Positions 16,931 through 25,509 are shown, counted from the first letter of the stretch. The stretch: 64,000 nucleotides of DNA from UBA1941 sp046329555 (GCA_046329555.1 JAXLUK010000001.1:248001-312000); one strand, 5' to 3'. The notes: generated by a model not told the origin, from the letters alone. Translations and numbers: made by a program.

Positions 16931-17116
16931 ATGAAAGCTGCCTGGAAATTGATTAGTTTATCCCTTTTTGCAAGTACACTTGTAATCACTCAGGATTGGG
17001 ATAAACGGTGGTTAACCGGGAATGGAATCGCTTCACCACCGGCTAGGCCGAAGCATCGAAAAATACGCTATCTCCAGCCTGCATTAACTTTACCCAACTT
17101 GAAGAAAAAAATCTGA
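16931..17116 (+). CDS. Possible small secreted protein or ORF without function
   Basis: 61 codons. The start (MKAAWKLISLSLFASTLVIT) looks like a signal peptide, but the remainder is basic and Pro-rich with no known domain, and no promoter box or terminator was found. It begins 8 bases after the tRNA-like remnant. It may be a fragment of a former gene or chance. Confidence 0.25.
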   Translation: MKAAWKLISLSLFASTLVITQDWDKRWLTGNGIASPPARPKHRKIRYLQPALTLPNLKKKI

Positions 17117-17178
17117 AATCATAGATCATAATCTAAACCATTTTGATAAAATCATTCAACTTATGAGGAGTTAAGACC

Positions 17179-17280
17179 CTATTTAGTGCTATCCGAAAGC
17201 TTATTTGTAATCTCATTTTGGTGGGTCTCAATTCGACCGGAGGCTTCTTCAATTTCTTATTCTAAAGTCGCAGCACTCAT
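17179..17280 (-). pseudogene. Possible interrupted short ORF downstream of the T9SS protein
   Basis: On the minus strand, ATG at 17280 reads MSAATLE, then an in-frame TAA, then EIEEASGRIETHQNEITNKL and a few more residues to a TAG. The part after the stop has protein-like, coil-like composition. It begins 9 bases after the stop of the T9SS gene. It could be a small gene broken by one nonsense codon, or chance in an otherwise empty 360-base gap (16923-17289). Confidence 0.2.
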
Positions 17281-17289
17281 TTAGATATA

Positions 17290-18792
17290 TTAGTTTACAA
17301 AAAGCTTGAAAGCTGCCACTTTTCCATTCGATCTAACATTGAGAATATAAACTCCAGGCCTAAGATTGATTGGAATAATATTTTCACCACTTGTCCAATC
17401 GCTCATCACCTCCAACCCTGCAATTTCGCAAATCGAATAAGAAAACGTTCTTCCTGGTTCATTCGACAGGATACGGAAGTGGTCGTGTGCCGGGTTGGGA
17501 TAGATGGAAATCCCATCGCTCAAATCCGCTTCTTGAATCCCAGTGATGGTATCACACGCACCGGCCAGCTTGCCACTTTTGAACCACACGGCATTGGGAA
17601 GCGGGCTGGTTTTGTCGGGGATGGGCAGATACATCGGCTGGTAGTTGCAAGCGAGGCCTTTTTTATCCGGCTCGCGGATGGAATGAATGGCATAAAGAAT
17701 ACCGTATGTGTCGTAATAGATTTCTTTGTTCGGCGCAAGAAATGGATAGCCCAGAGGATACGGCTCGCCGTTATAGGTCGCAGAATCGTACCGCATTACG
17801 GCGACACCGGTGCTATCGGGATTAGGTGCCCATAAATCATATTGAACGATGGAATAGCTGTTGTTGAAATAAATAAACTGTCCAGAGGGTGAAAATGCCG
17901 CGCCTCTTAGGCGGTATAGCAGATTGCCATGACTATCCTTGAGTGTATCGCCGTTTGGTTGGATAAACGGACAATGGACGATCTGCATATCCGTAAATCG
18001 CCCTTCGCAGCGGTCAAAGGTCAAGACCTCAGGTGCATGGTTGAATGAGGTGAAAATATATTTATCGCCTTGTGCTGAAAACTTAGACATACAGATTGCA
18101 TCACTGTAATATCCTGTGGAATCGCCAAAAACCTGAGTATTGAATAGGTGTATCGTATCTGGCGTTGCGAGAAAAATGTAATAAGTATTGCCGCAAAAGG
18201 CTTTTTGAATAATCCACCAGTCGCGCCCGTTGGCGTGTTGGGTCGCAGTCATTTGAGTGGCAACATTCCCATCTTTCAAAATAATTTGCCGCTTTCTGAT
18301 AACCCGAAAACTCCCATCCTGCTGCCGCGAAATCACCCCGTAATAAGTGCGGTTCAAGGGTGAGCTGTCTTGATGGAATGAATCGTCTGAACAGGACACC
18401 GTGACATGGTAATATTCGTTACTATCTTTAGGAAGCAATAATGACGATTGATGGCCGGTATACCCCCCATGCCAATAATTCGCAAAAAGACTATCCGGCA
18501 TTGGGTACGCGCCGGGAATCGTATCAAAATGATCCGTCACGATATCGTTTCCATTGGTGTAAAGCAATTTACCGGAAAGTGAATCGTAGATACACGCCGT
18601 GTTTGCTGTTGAATACAAATAAAGATGGTAGTTAGTTGGGACAATCGGATTACCGACCCCGTTTTTAAAATCTAACACGACATTGAATTGCCCTACCGAC
18701 CATTTGCGGTCGTACTGCGCTTTGCAGGGCGCTACTGCCGCCATCAATTCGATGGCGATCAGCAGCACCCTTATATTTTGCAAAGCGTTCAT
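17290..18792 (-). CDS. Secreted beta-propeller-like protein with T9SS type A sorting domain
   Basis: 500 residues. A signal peptide (about 1-25, ending APCKAQ) is followed by a beta-propeller-like region with LLYTNGNDI and SLLLPKDSNEYY strands and an AFSPSGQFIYFNNSYSI blade. The C-terminal 75 residues form a type A sorting domain (ISIYPNPAHDHFRIL... GVYILNVRSNGKVAAFKLFV), so the protein is exported by the type IX system and probably attached to the surface. No catalytic residues were recognised. It resembles the central region of the 41482-45111 protein. A promoter box lies about 30 bases upstream. Confidence 0.88.
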   Translation of the reverse strand: MNALQNIRVLLIAIELMAAVAPCKAQYDRKWSVGQFNVVLDFKNGVGNPIVPTNYHLYLYSTANTACIYDSLSGKLLYTNGNDIVTDHFDTIPGAYPMPDSLFANYWHGGYTGHQSSLLLPKDSNEYYHVTVSCSDDSFHQDSSPLNRTYYGVISRQQDGSFRVIRKRQIILKDGNVATQMTATQHANGRDWWIIQKAFCGNTYYIFLATPDTIHLFNTQVFGDSTGYYSDAICMSKFSAQGDKYIFTSFNHAPEVLTFDRCEGRFTDMQIVHCPFIQPNGDTLKDSHGNLLYRLRGAAFSPSGQFIYFNNSYSIVQYDLWAPNPDSTGVAVMRYDSATYNGEPYPLGYPFLAPNKEIYYDTYGILYAIHSIREPDKKGLACNYQPMYLPIPDKTSPLPNAVWFKSGKLAGACDTITGIQEADLSDGISIYPNPAHDHFRILSNEPGRTFSYSICEIAGLEVMSDWTSGENIIPINLRPGVYILNVRSNGKVAAFKLFVN

Positions 18793-18822
18793 GTCATGCG
18801 CGTTTTAGCGGTTTCGGTTTAT

Positions 18823-18830
18823 CAAAAGTA
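18823..18830 (-). promoter_or_regulatory. Promoter -7 box of the T9SS protein gene
   Basis: Minus strand reads TACTTTTG, a perfect TAnnTTTG, 30 bases before the ATG at 18792. Confidence 0.6.
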
Positions 18831-19001
18831 AAATCATTAGGCGGATAAGAAATTAGGTTTAGGGTGAAGGGTCGCGCAAAAGCGAGGCCTTTTTCTTTTC
18901 CTATGCGGCTCCTAATTTATCGGTTACTAAATTGTTTTAATCATTTAGTCAAGCCTAATGGGTGGTTAAGACAATATAACCGAGCATTACTTTCGCTTCC
19001 C

Positions 19002-19009
19002 TATCTTCG
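19002..19009 (+). promoter_or_regulatory. Promoter -7 box of tatD
   Basis: TATCTTCG, 4 bases before ATG 19014. This supports 19014 as the start over the in-frame ATG at 18864, and implies a leaderless mRNA. Confidence 0.55.
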
Positions 19010-19013
19010 CGCC

Positions 19014-19793
19014 ATGCTAGTAGATACGCACACCCATATTTATCTCAAACAATTTGATCACGACCGCGAGGTGATGTTGAAGCGCGCTGCGGCAGCAGGC
19101 ATCCGCGCTGTTCACCTGCCTGCTGTAGATTCAGAAACACATGATGCCTTGCTGCAAACAGCACAACTGCAAATTCCCGATTTGGAAATCTGGCCCATGA
19201 TGGGCGTACATCCGTGTAGCATCAACAATGATTTTGAGACCGAATTAAGCAAGGCGCTCGCCCTGCTCGATAATGGCACGCAATACAGCGCGGTAGGCGA
19301 AATTGGTCTGGATTTCTATTGGGATAAAACGTATACGGCACAGCAACTGGAGGCGTTTGAACGACAAGTACAGTGGGCTATTGACCGTAACCTGCCGGTA
19401 GTGATTCATAGCCGAAAGGCTACCTATGAATGCATTGGTGTGATGAAGAAATTTCAAGGGCGCGCGAAAGGCGTATTTCATTGCTTTAGTGGCTCGGTAG
19501 AAGAAGCCAAAGAGATTTTAAAACTAGGCTTGTTCCTTGGCATTGGCGGTGTAGTAACCTACAAAAACAGCGGATTGAAAGAAGTGTTACAGGAAGTTGG
19601 ATTAGGACAGGTAGTACTGGAAACCGATGCCCCTTATTTATCGCCGGTGCCACATCGCGGTAAACGCAACGAGCCAGCCTATGTGCGTTTGGTAGCTGAA
19701 GCCATTGGCGACATCATGGAGATGAGCTTCGCGGAGGTGGCCCGAATTACAGGCGAGAATGCCCGGCGGTTGTTTCCGGTGGCAGCGCTTTAA
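19014..19793 (+). CDS. tatD: TatD-family metal-dependent deoxyribonuclease
   Basis: 259 residues, the usual TatD length. The start at 19014 gives the family N-terminus MLVDTHTHIYL with the first two metal-binding His. Further metal or catalytic motifs are GEIGLDFYWD, VIHSRK, VFHCFSGS and LETDAPYLSP, with HRGKRNEPAYV and the C-terminal ARITGENARRLF. TatD proteins are Mg-dependent 3'-5' exonucleases or DNases of the amidohydrolase fold; the cellular role is uncertain. The 3' end overlaps the convergent deacetylase gene by 47 bases. Confidence 0.94.
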   Translation: MLVDTHTHIYLKQFDHDREVMLKRAAAAGIRAVHLPAVDSETHDALLQTAQLQIPDLEIWPMMGVHPCSINNDFETELSKALALLDNGTQYSAVGEIGLDFYWDKTYTAQQLEAFERQVQWAIDRNLPVVIHSRKATYECIGVMKKFQGRAKGVFHCFSGSVEEAKEILKLGLFLGIGGVVTYKNSGLKEVLQEVGLGQVVLETDAPYLSPVPHRGKRNEPAYVRLVAEAIGDIMEMSFAEVARITGENARRLFPVAAL

Positions 19794-20427
19794 AGCGATA
19801 GCCCTTTTCACTAAAATGCTTCAGCACTTGCGGTAGCGCATACAACATGTTTTTTGACGCCTTCACACTATCGTGAAACACCACAATAGAACCAGATTGA
19901 ATATGACGCATCGCGTTAGCCAAAACTGTTTCGGGCGTTACTTTAGGATCGTAATCGCAGGTGAGTACATCCCACATCACCACCTGGTTGCGGCGTTTTA
20001 GTGCGTTGTATTGCGCAAAGGTAAGCTTACCATAAGGCGGCCGGAATAGCGGTCGCTCGCCTAAAGCATGCGGCGCTAAATTTCGTAAGGTAGCCTCGCC
20101 TTGTCTCACGTCTTGTAAGTATTCCTGCCATTGTGTTTTCCATCCGTTGAGATGCTGCTGGGTGTGATTACCAATGGCATGCCCATCGGCTATAACCCGG
20201 TGCAACAGTTCAGGATTTTCTTCAGCGTTTTTTCCAATACAGAAAAAAGTAGCCTTCGCCTGATATTGGTATAATAAATCCAATACTTTATCGGTTACGG
20301 CTTCCTGAGGTCCGTCATCAAAAGTGAGGTAAATCACCTTTTCGGTAGTGGGTAATTGCCACCAGGCGCGCCGGAAAATTTTTCGTGCCCAGCGCGGGGT
20401 TCGCACCATGGCCAGTGAATCGAGCAA
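19747..20427 (-). CDS. Polysaccharide deacetylase (NodB homology, CE4)
   Basis: 226 residues. All five NodB motifs are visible: TFDDGP (catalytic base and metal Asp), HAIGNHTQQH (metal His pair), FRPPYGKL, the WDVLTCDYDPK region, and SIVVFHDS with the catalytic His. Such enzymes remove N- or O-acetyl groups from peptidoglycan, chitin-type or exopolysaccharide chains. No clear signal peptide is seen; the N-terminus is short and basic (MVRTPRWARKIFRRAWW), so secretion is uncertain. It is divergent from gltX with 87 bases between starts and overlaps tatD at its 3' end. Confidence 0.93.
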   Translation of the reverse strand: MLDSLAMVRTPRWARKIFRRAWWQLPTTEKVIYLTFDDGPQEAVTDKVLDLLYQYQAKATFFCIGKNAEENPELLHRVIADGHAIGNHTQQHLNGWKTQWQEYLQDVRQGEATLRNLAPHALGERPLFRPPYGKLTFAQYNALKRRNQVVMWDVLTCDYDPKVTPETVLANAMRHIQSGSIVVFHDSVKASKNMLYALPQVLKHFSEKGYRFKALPPETTAGHSRL

Positions 20428-20477
20428 TCTACAGTGTTTAGTGACGATGAAATTAAAAAATCACATGAATTCACCGC

Positions 20478-20508
20478 TTGCCGCGCTCCCTGCGGTTTGC
20501 TATCTTCG
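20478..20508 (+). promoter_or_regulatory. Promoter of gltX
   Basis: TTG (20478-20480), 20-base spacer, TATCTTCG (20501-20508), followed 6 bases later by ATG 20515. This decides the start codon against the upstream in-frame ATG 20434 and suggests a leaderless transcript. Confidence 0.7.
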
Positions 20509-20514
20509 CGGGCT

Positions 20515-22029
20515 ATGTCAACAAGAAGGACCCGTGTGCGTTTTGCACCCAGCCCAACCGGCCCGCTTCATCCGGGCGGCATTCGCACCGCGCTATACAA
20601 CTACCTTTTAGCCAAACAAACAGGGGGTGATTTCATCCTTCGCATCGAAGATACCGACCAGCAACGTTTTGTGCCGGGCGCTGAAGATTTTATCATCAAC
20701 GCTTTGAAATGGTGTGGCATTCCACCCAATGAAGGGGTGGGTTTTGGCGACGGTCCACATGCACCCTACCGTCAAAGTGAACGCAAACATTTATACCGAA
20801 AATTTGCCGATCAACTTCTGGAAAGTGGTCATGCTTACTATGCTTTCGATACAGCAGAAGAATTGGAAACCATGCGCAAGAATCTGGAAGCGCAGGGCGT
20901 ACCCAACGCTTCCTACAATGCCGTAACGCGCCAGTACATGAAGAATTCCTTGTCGTTGCCCAAAGATGATGTTGATCAGCGCCTGGCTTCAGGCGCGCCG
21001 TATGTGATTCGGTTCAATATGCCGCGCCATGAAGAAATTAAATTTTACGACGAGATCCGCGAATGGGTTTCCTTTCACTCATCGCAATTGAGTGATGCGG
21101 TTTTACTGAAAAGCGACGGCATGCCCACCTACCATTTAGCCAATGTAGCGGACGACTACATGATGGAGATCACGCATGTGATTCGCGGCGAAGAGTGGCT
21201 GAGTTCAGCGCCGTTGCACGTGATGTTGTATCGCGCCTTAGGCATCGAACATGTGATGCCAAAATTTGCGCATTTGCCGCTCTTGTTGCGGCCCGATGGC
21301 AATGGCAAGCTCAGCAAGCGCGATGGCGACCGTTTAGGCTTTCCGTTTTTTGCTATTAACTGGACGAGTCCGGAAGACGGCACTGTAACTGAAGGCTATC
21401 GGGAGAAAGGATTTTTTCCGGAAGCCTTCATCAATTTCCTCGCTTTGCTGGGATGGAATCCGGGGGATAATAAGGAGGTGATGTCGTTGGAAGAAATGGT
21501 GCAATTGTTTTCGTTAGAAAAGGTACACAAGGCCGGCGCGCGTTACGATTTTGAAAAAGCGAAGTGGTTTAATCATCACTATCTGAAAGATAAAAACAAT
21601 GCCGAAATTGCTGCTGCTCTTGCGGATAAAATGAAAGCGGCGGGATTTCCGGATGAACAGGAAAAGCTGGAAGCGTACTGCGGCTTACTGAAAGAACGCG
21701 CTACGTTTCTCAATGATTTGGTTACAGCCGGCGATTATTTGTATCAGCCGATTCGAGCCTTTGACGAAGAGACCTGGAAGAAAAAATGGAAGCCAGAAGT
21801 GGCTGAGAAATGGCGTGCTTTCAGTGCGAATAGCGAGATATTAAACACCGCGCCTGAGGTGATGGTGCATGATTTTATTCAATTCACCGGAATGAAGACC
21901 GGAGAAATTATGCCTTTATTGCGATTGGCATTAGCGGGAACATTACAAGGACCACCGGTGATGGATATGGCCAAATTTTTAGGAACGAAGGAAGTGTTTG
22001 CGCGTATGGCGCAGCGTTTCACGGCGTAG
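20515..22029 (+). CDS. gltX: Glutamyl-tRNA synthetase
   Basis: 504 residues, normal for bacterial GluRS. It charges tRNA-Glu with glutamate in the cytoplasm. The start at 20515 gives MSTRRTRVRFAPSPTGPLHP, which carries the HIGH-type signature as PLHPGG. The KMSKS-type loop is KLSKRDGD around residue 265. The RIEDTDQQRF and GEEWLSSAPLH motifs confirm class I GluRS/GlnRS. The C-terminal helical anticodon-binding region is complete. The form with KLSKR and an insertion just after (DRLGFPFFAINW) is typical of Bacteroidota enzymes. Confidence 0.97.
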   Translation: MSTRRTRVRFAPSPTGPLHPGGIRTALYNYLLAKQTGGDFILRIEDTDQQRFVPGAEDFIINALKWCGIPPNEGVGFGDGPHAPYRQSERKHLYRKFADQLLESGHAYYAFDTAEELETMRKNLEAQGVPNASYNAVTRQYMKNSLSLPKDDVDQRLASGAPYVIRFNMPRHEEIKFYDEIREWVSFHSSQLSDAVLLKSDGMPTYHLANVADDYMMEITHVIRGEEWLSSAPLHVMLYRALGIEHVMPKFAHLPLLLRPDGNGKLSKRDGDRLGFPFFAINWTSPEDGTVTEGYREKGFFPEAFINFLALLGWNPGDNKEVMSLEEMVQLFSLEKVHKAGARYDFEKAKWFNHHYLKDKNNAEIAAALADKMKAAGFPDEQEKLEAYCGLLKERATFLNDLVTAGDYLYQPIRAFDEETWKKKWKPEVAEKWRAFSANSEILNTAPEVMVHDFIQFTGMKTGEIMPLLRLALAGTLQGPPVMDMAKFLGTKEVFARMAQRFTA

Positions 22030-22274
22030 GGTAATGCGCATAGTTCACGCTATGCGGCAGCACCAGCGGGCGGAAAGGAACCGCCACAGGCGGTTGTGCG
22101 TAGCGCAGCGAAGCACCGAAGCCTTGCAGCACGCGGCCGCCACCCTAAGCAGTACATCACGAAATTAGCGCTAATGGAAACGGTGGCGGGGTGCCAAAAA
22201 ATTTCCAAAAATTTTCATTTTTGATTTTCTAATTTTATACAATCAAATTTTTCTAACATACCTAACAGAAAACT
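22030..22274. repeat. Intergenic GC-rich, hairpin-forming segment
   Basis: Between gltX and the acidic-protein gene. It contains the perfect hairpin AACCGCC-ACA-GGCGGTT (22079-22095) and, directly after it (22096-22123), a 28-base segment that is an inverse copy, with differences, of 16398-16431. The base composition is far more GC-rich than the following AT-rich 60 bases. It is probably a member of a family of extragenic palindromic repeats; exact ends are unknown. Confidence 0.45.
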
Positions 22275-22586
22275 ATGCCACGCAAAAGGAAGCAAGAAGA
22301 AGAAGAGCCGGAAATGAATGAAGATGATGAGTTGGAGGATTCGTTTGACGAAGAAACCGATGAATATGAAGGTGCGGAAGAAGAGGGTGAAACAGAAGAA
22401 GAACCTTCTGAAGCTGATTTGAAAGATTTGGACATGGAAGAGTTTGAAGACATGATTGAAAGTAAATCGCGCGGGCGCGGCCGAGCTAAGAGCGGCGATG
22501 ACGATGATGATTATGGCTTCGACGACATGGAAGAGGAAGATAGTTTTGATGATTTCGGCGAAGGTGGCTTTGACGATGATTTTTAA
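22275..22586 (+). CDS. Extremely acidic low-complexity protein, function unknown
   Basis: 103 residues. A short basic start (MPRKRKQ) is followed by a chain dominated by Glu and Asp, interrupted only by one basic patch near residues 63-72 (KSRGRGRAKS) and ending in GGFDDDF. No fold is predicted by eye; it is probably disordered. The frame ends 3 bases before the start of the B12-binding protein gene, so the two are probably co-transcribed. Acidic proteins of this kind sometimes act as RNA-polymerase or DNA-mimic factors, but nothing here proves that. The antisense frame is a hydrophobic mirror and was rejected. Confidence 0.65.
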   Translation: MPRKRKQEEEEPEMNEDDELEDSFDEETDEYEGAEEEGETEEEPSEADLKDLDMEEFEDMIESKSRGRGRAKSGDDDDDYGFDDMEEEDSFDDFGEGGFDDDF

Positions 22587-22589
22587 TTG

Positions 22590-22994
22590 ATGCGTCCGAT
22601 TCGCATATTGATGGCCAAGGTTGGCCTTGATGGTCACGACCGCGGCGCGAAAGTGATCGCATCGGCCTTGCGGGATGCCGGCATGGAAGTAATTTATACC
22701 GGGTTACGTCAAACGCCTGAAATGGTAGTAAATGCCGCGATGCAGGAAGATGTGGATGCGATTGGCGTGAGTATTCTTTCAGGTGCACACAATACGGTGT
22801 TCCCGAAAATTATGGCCTTAATGAAGGAGCGTGATATGCATGATGTGTTACTCACCGGCGGTGGCATTATACCGGCCGATGATATGGAAGCATTGCGCAA
22901 GATGGGCGTAGGTACTTTGTTTGCGCCCGGCACACCGGTAAAAGAGATCAGCACCTATATTACCGATTGGGTAAAAACGCATCGTAAATTTTAG
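22590..22994 (+). CDS. Stand-alone cobalamin (B12)-binding domain protein, methylmalonyl-CoA mutase C-terminal type
   Basis: 134 residues. The start at ATG 22590 gives MRPIRILMAKVGLDGHDRG; a TTG one codon earlier is less likely. The signature DGHDRG (Asp-x-His-x-x-Gly) supplies the cobalt-coordinating His, and VSILSGAHN plus LTGGGIIP complete the Rossmann-like B12 pocket. The sequence corresponds to the C-terminal domain of methylmalonyl-CoA mutase or to the small subunit of heteromeric mutases (isobutyryl-CoA mutase type). No large subunit is encoded nearby, so its partner must be elsewhere. It is coupled to the acidic protein gene. Confidence 0.93.
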   Translation: MRPIRILMAKVGLDGHDRGAKVIASALRDAGMEVIYTGLRQTPEMVVNAAMQEDVDAIGVSILSGAHNTVFPKIMALMKERDMHDVLLTGGGIIPADDMEALRKMGVGTLFAPGTPVKEISTYITDWVKTHRKF

Positions 22995-23027
22995 TTGCAT
23001 CGGTTGATTCTACTTTAAAATTTTAGG

Positions 23028-23690
23028 ATGATACGTTTGTTTGCGATTGCCGTGATGATGGCGCTATGGGCCGATGTACGTGCTCAGGTAATTCCTGTGC
23101 CCAAAGGTTACACACTGATTGATAGTGTATCAGGGGATTTAGACAAGGATGGGCTATGGGAAATGGTGGCGCTGTACAATACGCGCAGCGATACGTTTAA
23201 TATTCCCAGAGAGCTGATCATTTACAAGCCGGATACGGCGGGATGGAAAGTGTGGAAGCGATCTAATCAGGTAGTGATGGGCAGTGCTGATGGCGGCACT
23301 ATGGGAGATGCCTATAACAGCATGGAAATTAATGAGCAGTTTTTGCTGATTACGCAAAGCGGCGGCAGCAACTGGAAATGGGGCGAAGTAGATAAATACA
23401 AGTACATCGACAGTGCGCTCTACTTAGTGGGCTACACGGCCACTAATGGCCATCCCTGCGATTATTGGATGGAGGTGAATTTCAATTTGCTTTCCGGTAA
23501 GTTAGCGGTAAAGAAAGAATTTGAAGATTGCGAAAAAGATCAGGCCATTTACAAGCGCGAGAATGAATCGTTTATTCAGAAAGGCATCAGGATTACGTTG
23601 GAAAAAAGGCGCAGTGCCGAGGTGCAGTTTTTCTCACCCACGTATCACCATGAGATTACTATTGCCCGAAAGGAATTTACTTCCCCTTAA
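23028..23690 (+). CDS. Secreted protein of unknown function
   Basis: 220 residues. A signal peptide (about 1-19, ending VRAQ) is followed by a mature domain that begins with GDLDKDGLWEMVALYN, an Asp-rich calcium-loop-like motif as found in VCBS/FG-GAP repeats, followed by further beta-rich sequence. Two Cys (HPCDYW and FEDCEK) might form a disulfide. No enzyme motif is recognised. It is convergent with the crotonase gene and overlaps its 3' end by 14 bases. Confidence 0.78.
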   Translation: MIRLFAIAVMMALWADVRAQVIPVPKGYTLIDSVSGDLDKDGLWEMVALYNTRSDTFNIPRELIIYKPDTAGWKVWKRSNQVVMGSADGGTMGDAYNSMEINEQFLLITQSGGSNWKWGEVDKYKYIDSALYLVGYTATNGHPCDYWMEVNFNLLSGKLAVKKEFEDCEKDQAIYKRENESFIQKGIRITLEKRRSAEVQFFSPTYHHEITIARKEFTSP

Positions 23691-24462
23691 AATTCGCTTT
23701 CCGTTTATCCAGAAAAGCTGAAGTACCTTCAACAAAATCTTCGGTGGCTACGCATTTACCGAACAGTTCTGTTTCGGTATCAAAGCCATCGATACCATCT
23801 TCAAAATGCGCTTTTACTGATTCAATCACTTTGGCGATGGCGATAGGCGCTTTCGAGGTAATTTTGCGCACCAGGGCGCGGCAGGTATCAATCAGCTCAA
23901 CTGTTTGTACTACATCATTCACCAGACCTAACGACTTTGCTGCAGGCGCATCAATCATATCAGCCGTCATCAGCAGCTCCAGCGCCTTTCCTTTTCCGAT
24001 TAACTGTACCAGACGTTGCGTTCCGCCATAGCCCGGTATGAGGCCCAGATTCACTTCTGGTTGTCCGAAGCGCGCATTTTCACTGGCGATACGCAAGTGG
24101 CACGCCATGGCTAGTTCGCAGCCGCCGCCAAGTGCGAAACCGTTTACTGCTGCAACAACTGGCTTTGGGCAATCTTCAATTTTATTGAATACCGTGTGGC
24201 CACGTTTAGCCAATGCCTTTCCTTCTGCTTCATTCAAACCTTTAAATTCGGCAATATCTGCACCAGCGGCAAAGGCTTTGGCGCCTTTCCCGGTAAGTAC
24301 AACGCCCTTGATGGCATTGTTCGTGTACACTTCATCCATTACCTTTCCCAAATCAGCAATCACTTGCTGATTGAGCGCGTTGAGTTTTTCTTCCCTATTG
24401 AGCGTAATGAGCAAAATTCCGTCGTCAGACAAATCAGTGAGTAGCGTACTGTATGTTTCCAT
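23677..24462 (-). CDS. Enoyl-CoA hydratase/isomerase family protein (crotonase)
   Basis: 261 residues, the standard crotonase length. Oxyanion-hole motifs are AFAAGADIAEF and NGFALGGGCELAMACHLRIA. The two catalytic Glu expected for a hydratase are present (GGCELA and FGQPEVNLGLIPGYGG). It most likely hydrates 2-enoyl-CoA in fatty-acid beta-oxidation or a related route; the exact substrate cannot be given. The promoter box TATATTCG lies 6 bases before the ATG. Confidence 0.95.
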   Translation of the reverse strand: METYSTLLTDLSDDGILLITLNREEKLNALNQQVIADLGKVMDEVYTNNAIKGVVLTGKGAKAFAAGADIAEFKGLNEAEGKALAKRGHTVFNKIEDCPKPVVAAVNGFALGGGCELAMACHLRIASENARFGQPEVNLGLIPGYGGTQRLVQLIGKGKALELLMTADMIDAPAAKSLGLVNDVVQTVELIDTCRALVRKITSKAPIAIAKVIESVKAHFEDGIDGFDTETELFGKCVATEDFVEGTSAFLDKRKANFKGK

Positions 24463-24468
24463 GGAGCG

Positions 24469-24476
24469 CGAATATA
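24469..24476 (-). promoter_or_regulatory. Promoter -7 box of the crotonase gene
   Basis: Minus strand TATATTCG, 6 bases before ATG 24462; it fits TAnnTTTG with one change. Suggests a leaderless mRNA. Confidence 0.5.
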
Positions 24477-24500
24477 GCCGCTGCGGGGAATTCGCAAGGA

Positions 24501-25505
24501 TTATTTTGACCTTTTAAAATAGATACCCAGAAACACCAGCGCCATGACAAAGAAAATAGCTGCTGCGGTGAGTAAATACCATTTTCTGGATAAGAAAATG
24601 GTCCATTTCAGATTGCGTATTTCCCGGGATAAGTCGGTGGAGTAACCGCGTTGTTGCAACCATTCAAAGTAGTACAACGCCTTCTCGGGCTGTCCTGTTT
24701 TCATGTAACAATGTGCCAGGCTGAACAGCGCATCTTTGTAGTAGTAGCGGCAGGTATCTACCTGACAGCTATCCCAGGAGGCCGCAGCCGCCAGCCAGTT
24801 CATTGAAGCCGAGTCAAAATGTTGTTGATGATAATAGGCCAGTCCTCGGTTGAAGTACCCCTCTCCCATTTGCCAGTTGCTATCGAGCGCCAGGTGGAAG
24901 TATTGAATGGCTTTTTGGTAATCGCGCAATTGGTAATAGCAGATACCGATGTTATTGAAGGAAGCGGCATGCTGCAGGTTTTCATGCCCAGCGGCGGTGT
25001 AGCGTTGCAGTGCCAGCGCGTATTGTTTTTGAAACACGGCAATTTCAGCCAGGTATTCCAACAAGGGCGGGTAGGCCGGCATTTGTTCCAGACATTGATC
25101 AAAATGAGCTTTAGCGGCCGCCCAATCACCTTGCTGGCGCAATAATAATCCCAGGAAGTAATGAGCCATGAAGTGGTTGGGTTGCCGAGCAATCAGGGTA
25201 TCACAGATTTCTTTGCAGATTGGGGCCTCATGCATGGCGAAAGTTGCCGGCAAGCGGCCTTCATGCCACAGTAGCGATGAATCGGAACGAAGCAGGGAAT
25301 CTACTTCAGGAAAATGGCGCAGATCAAGATGAAGTAACGCACGGCGCAAGCGCCATGCTGAAGATTGGAGGGCCATGTCCATAGAATCGGCATACAACAA
25401 CGCCGAATCAGCAAGTTGCAACTGCTGGTAGTAATCAACTTTTTGATGCCAGCGCGCGGTATCAGCACGATGAAACGGCAGCAGCAACAGCAGAAGTACA
25501 AACAT
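24501..25505 (-). CDS. TPR-repeat protein with N-terminal signal and C-terminal membrane anchor
   Basis: 334 residues. The N-terminus MFVLLLLLLPFH is a signal-like hydrophobic stretch. TPR units follow, seen as FMAHYFLGLLLRQQGDWAAA, SFNNIGICYYQLRDYQKA, EGYFNRGLAYYHQQHFDSA and ALFSLAHCYMKTGQPEKA. The C-terminus has a single membrane span (about 309-330, WYLLTAAAIFFVMALVFLG) followed by KRSK. The TPR region therefore probably faces the periplasm and mediates protein contacts. The ATG lies 4 bases after the glyA stop, so it is co-transcribed with glyA, with no obvious functional link. Confidence 0.85.
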   Translation of the reverse strand: MFVLLLLLLPFHRADTARWHQKVDYYQQLQLADSALLYADSMDMALQSSAWRLRRALLHLDLRHFPEVDSLLRSDSSLLWHEGRLPATFAMHEAPICKEICDTLIARQPNHFMAHYFLGLLLRQQGDWAAAKAHFDQCLEQMPAYPPLLEYLAEIAVFQKQYALALQRYTAAGHENLQHAASFNNIGICYYQLRDYQKAIQYFHLALDSNWQMGEGYFNRGLAYYHQQHFDSASMNWLAAAASWDSCQVDTCRYYYKDALFSLAHCYMKTGQPEKALYYFEWLQQRGYSTDLSREIRNLKWTIFLSRKWYLLTAAAIFFVMALVFLGIYFKRSK

Positions 25506-25509
25506 AACC

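Noticed and set aside
22215..22637. 140-codon minus-strand ORF rich in Phe and Ile opposite the acidic protein
   Set aside because: A GAA/GAT-rich coding strand always yields a Phe/Ile-rich open antisense frame; it also crosses into the B12-domain gene.
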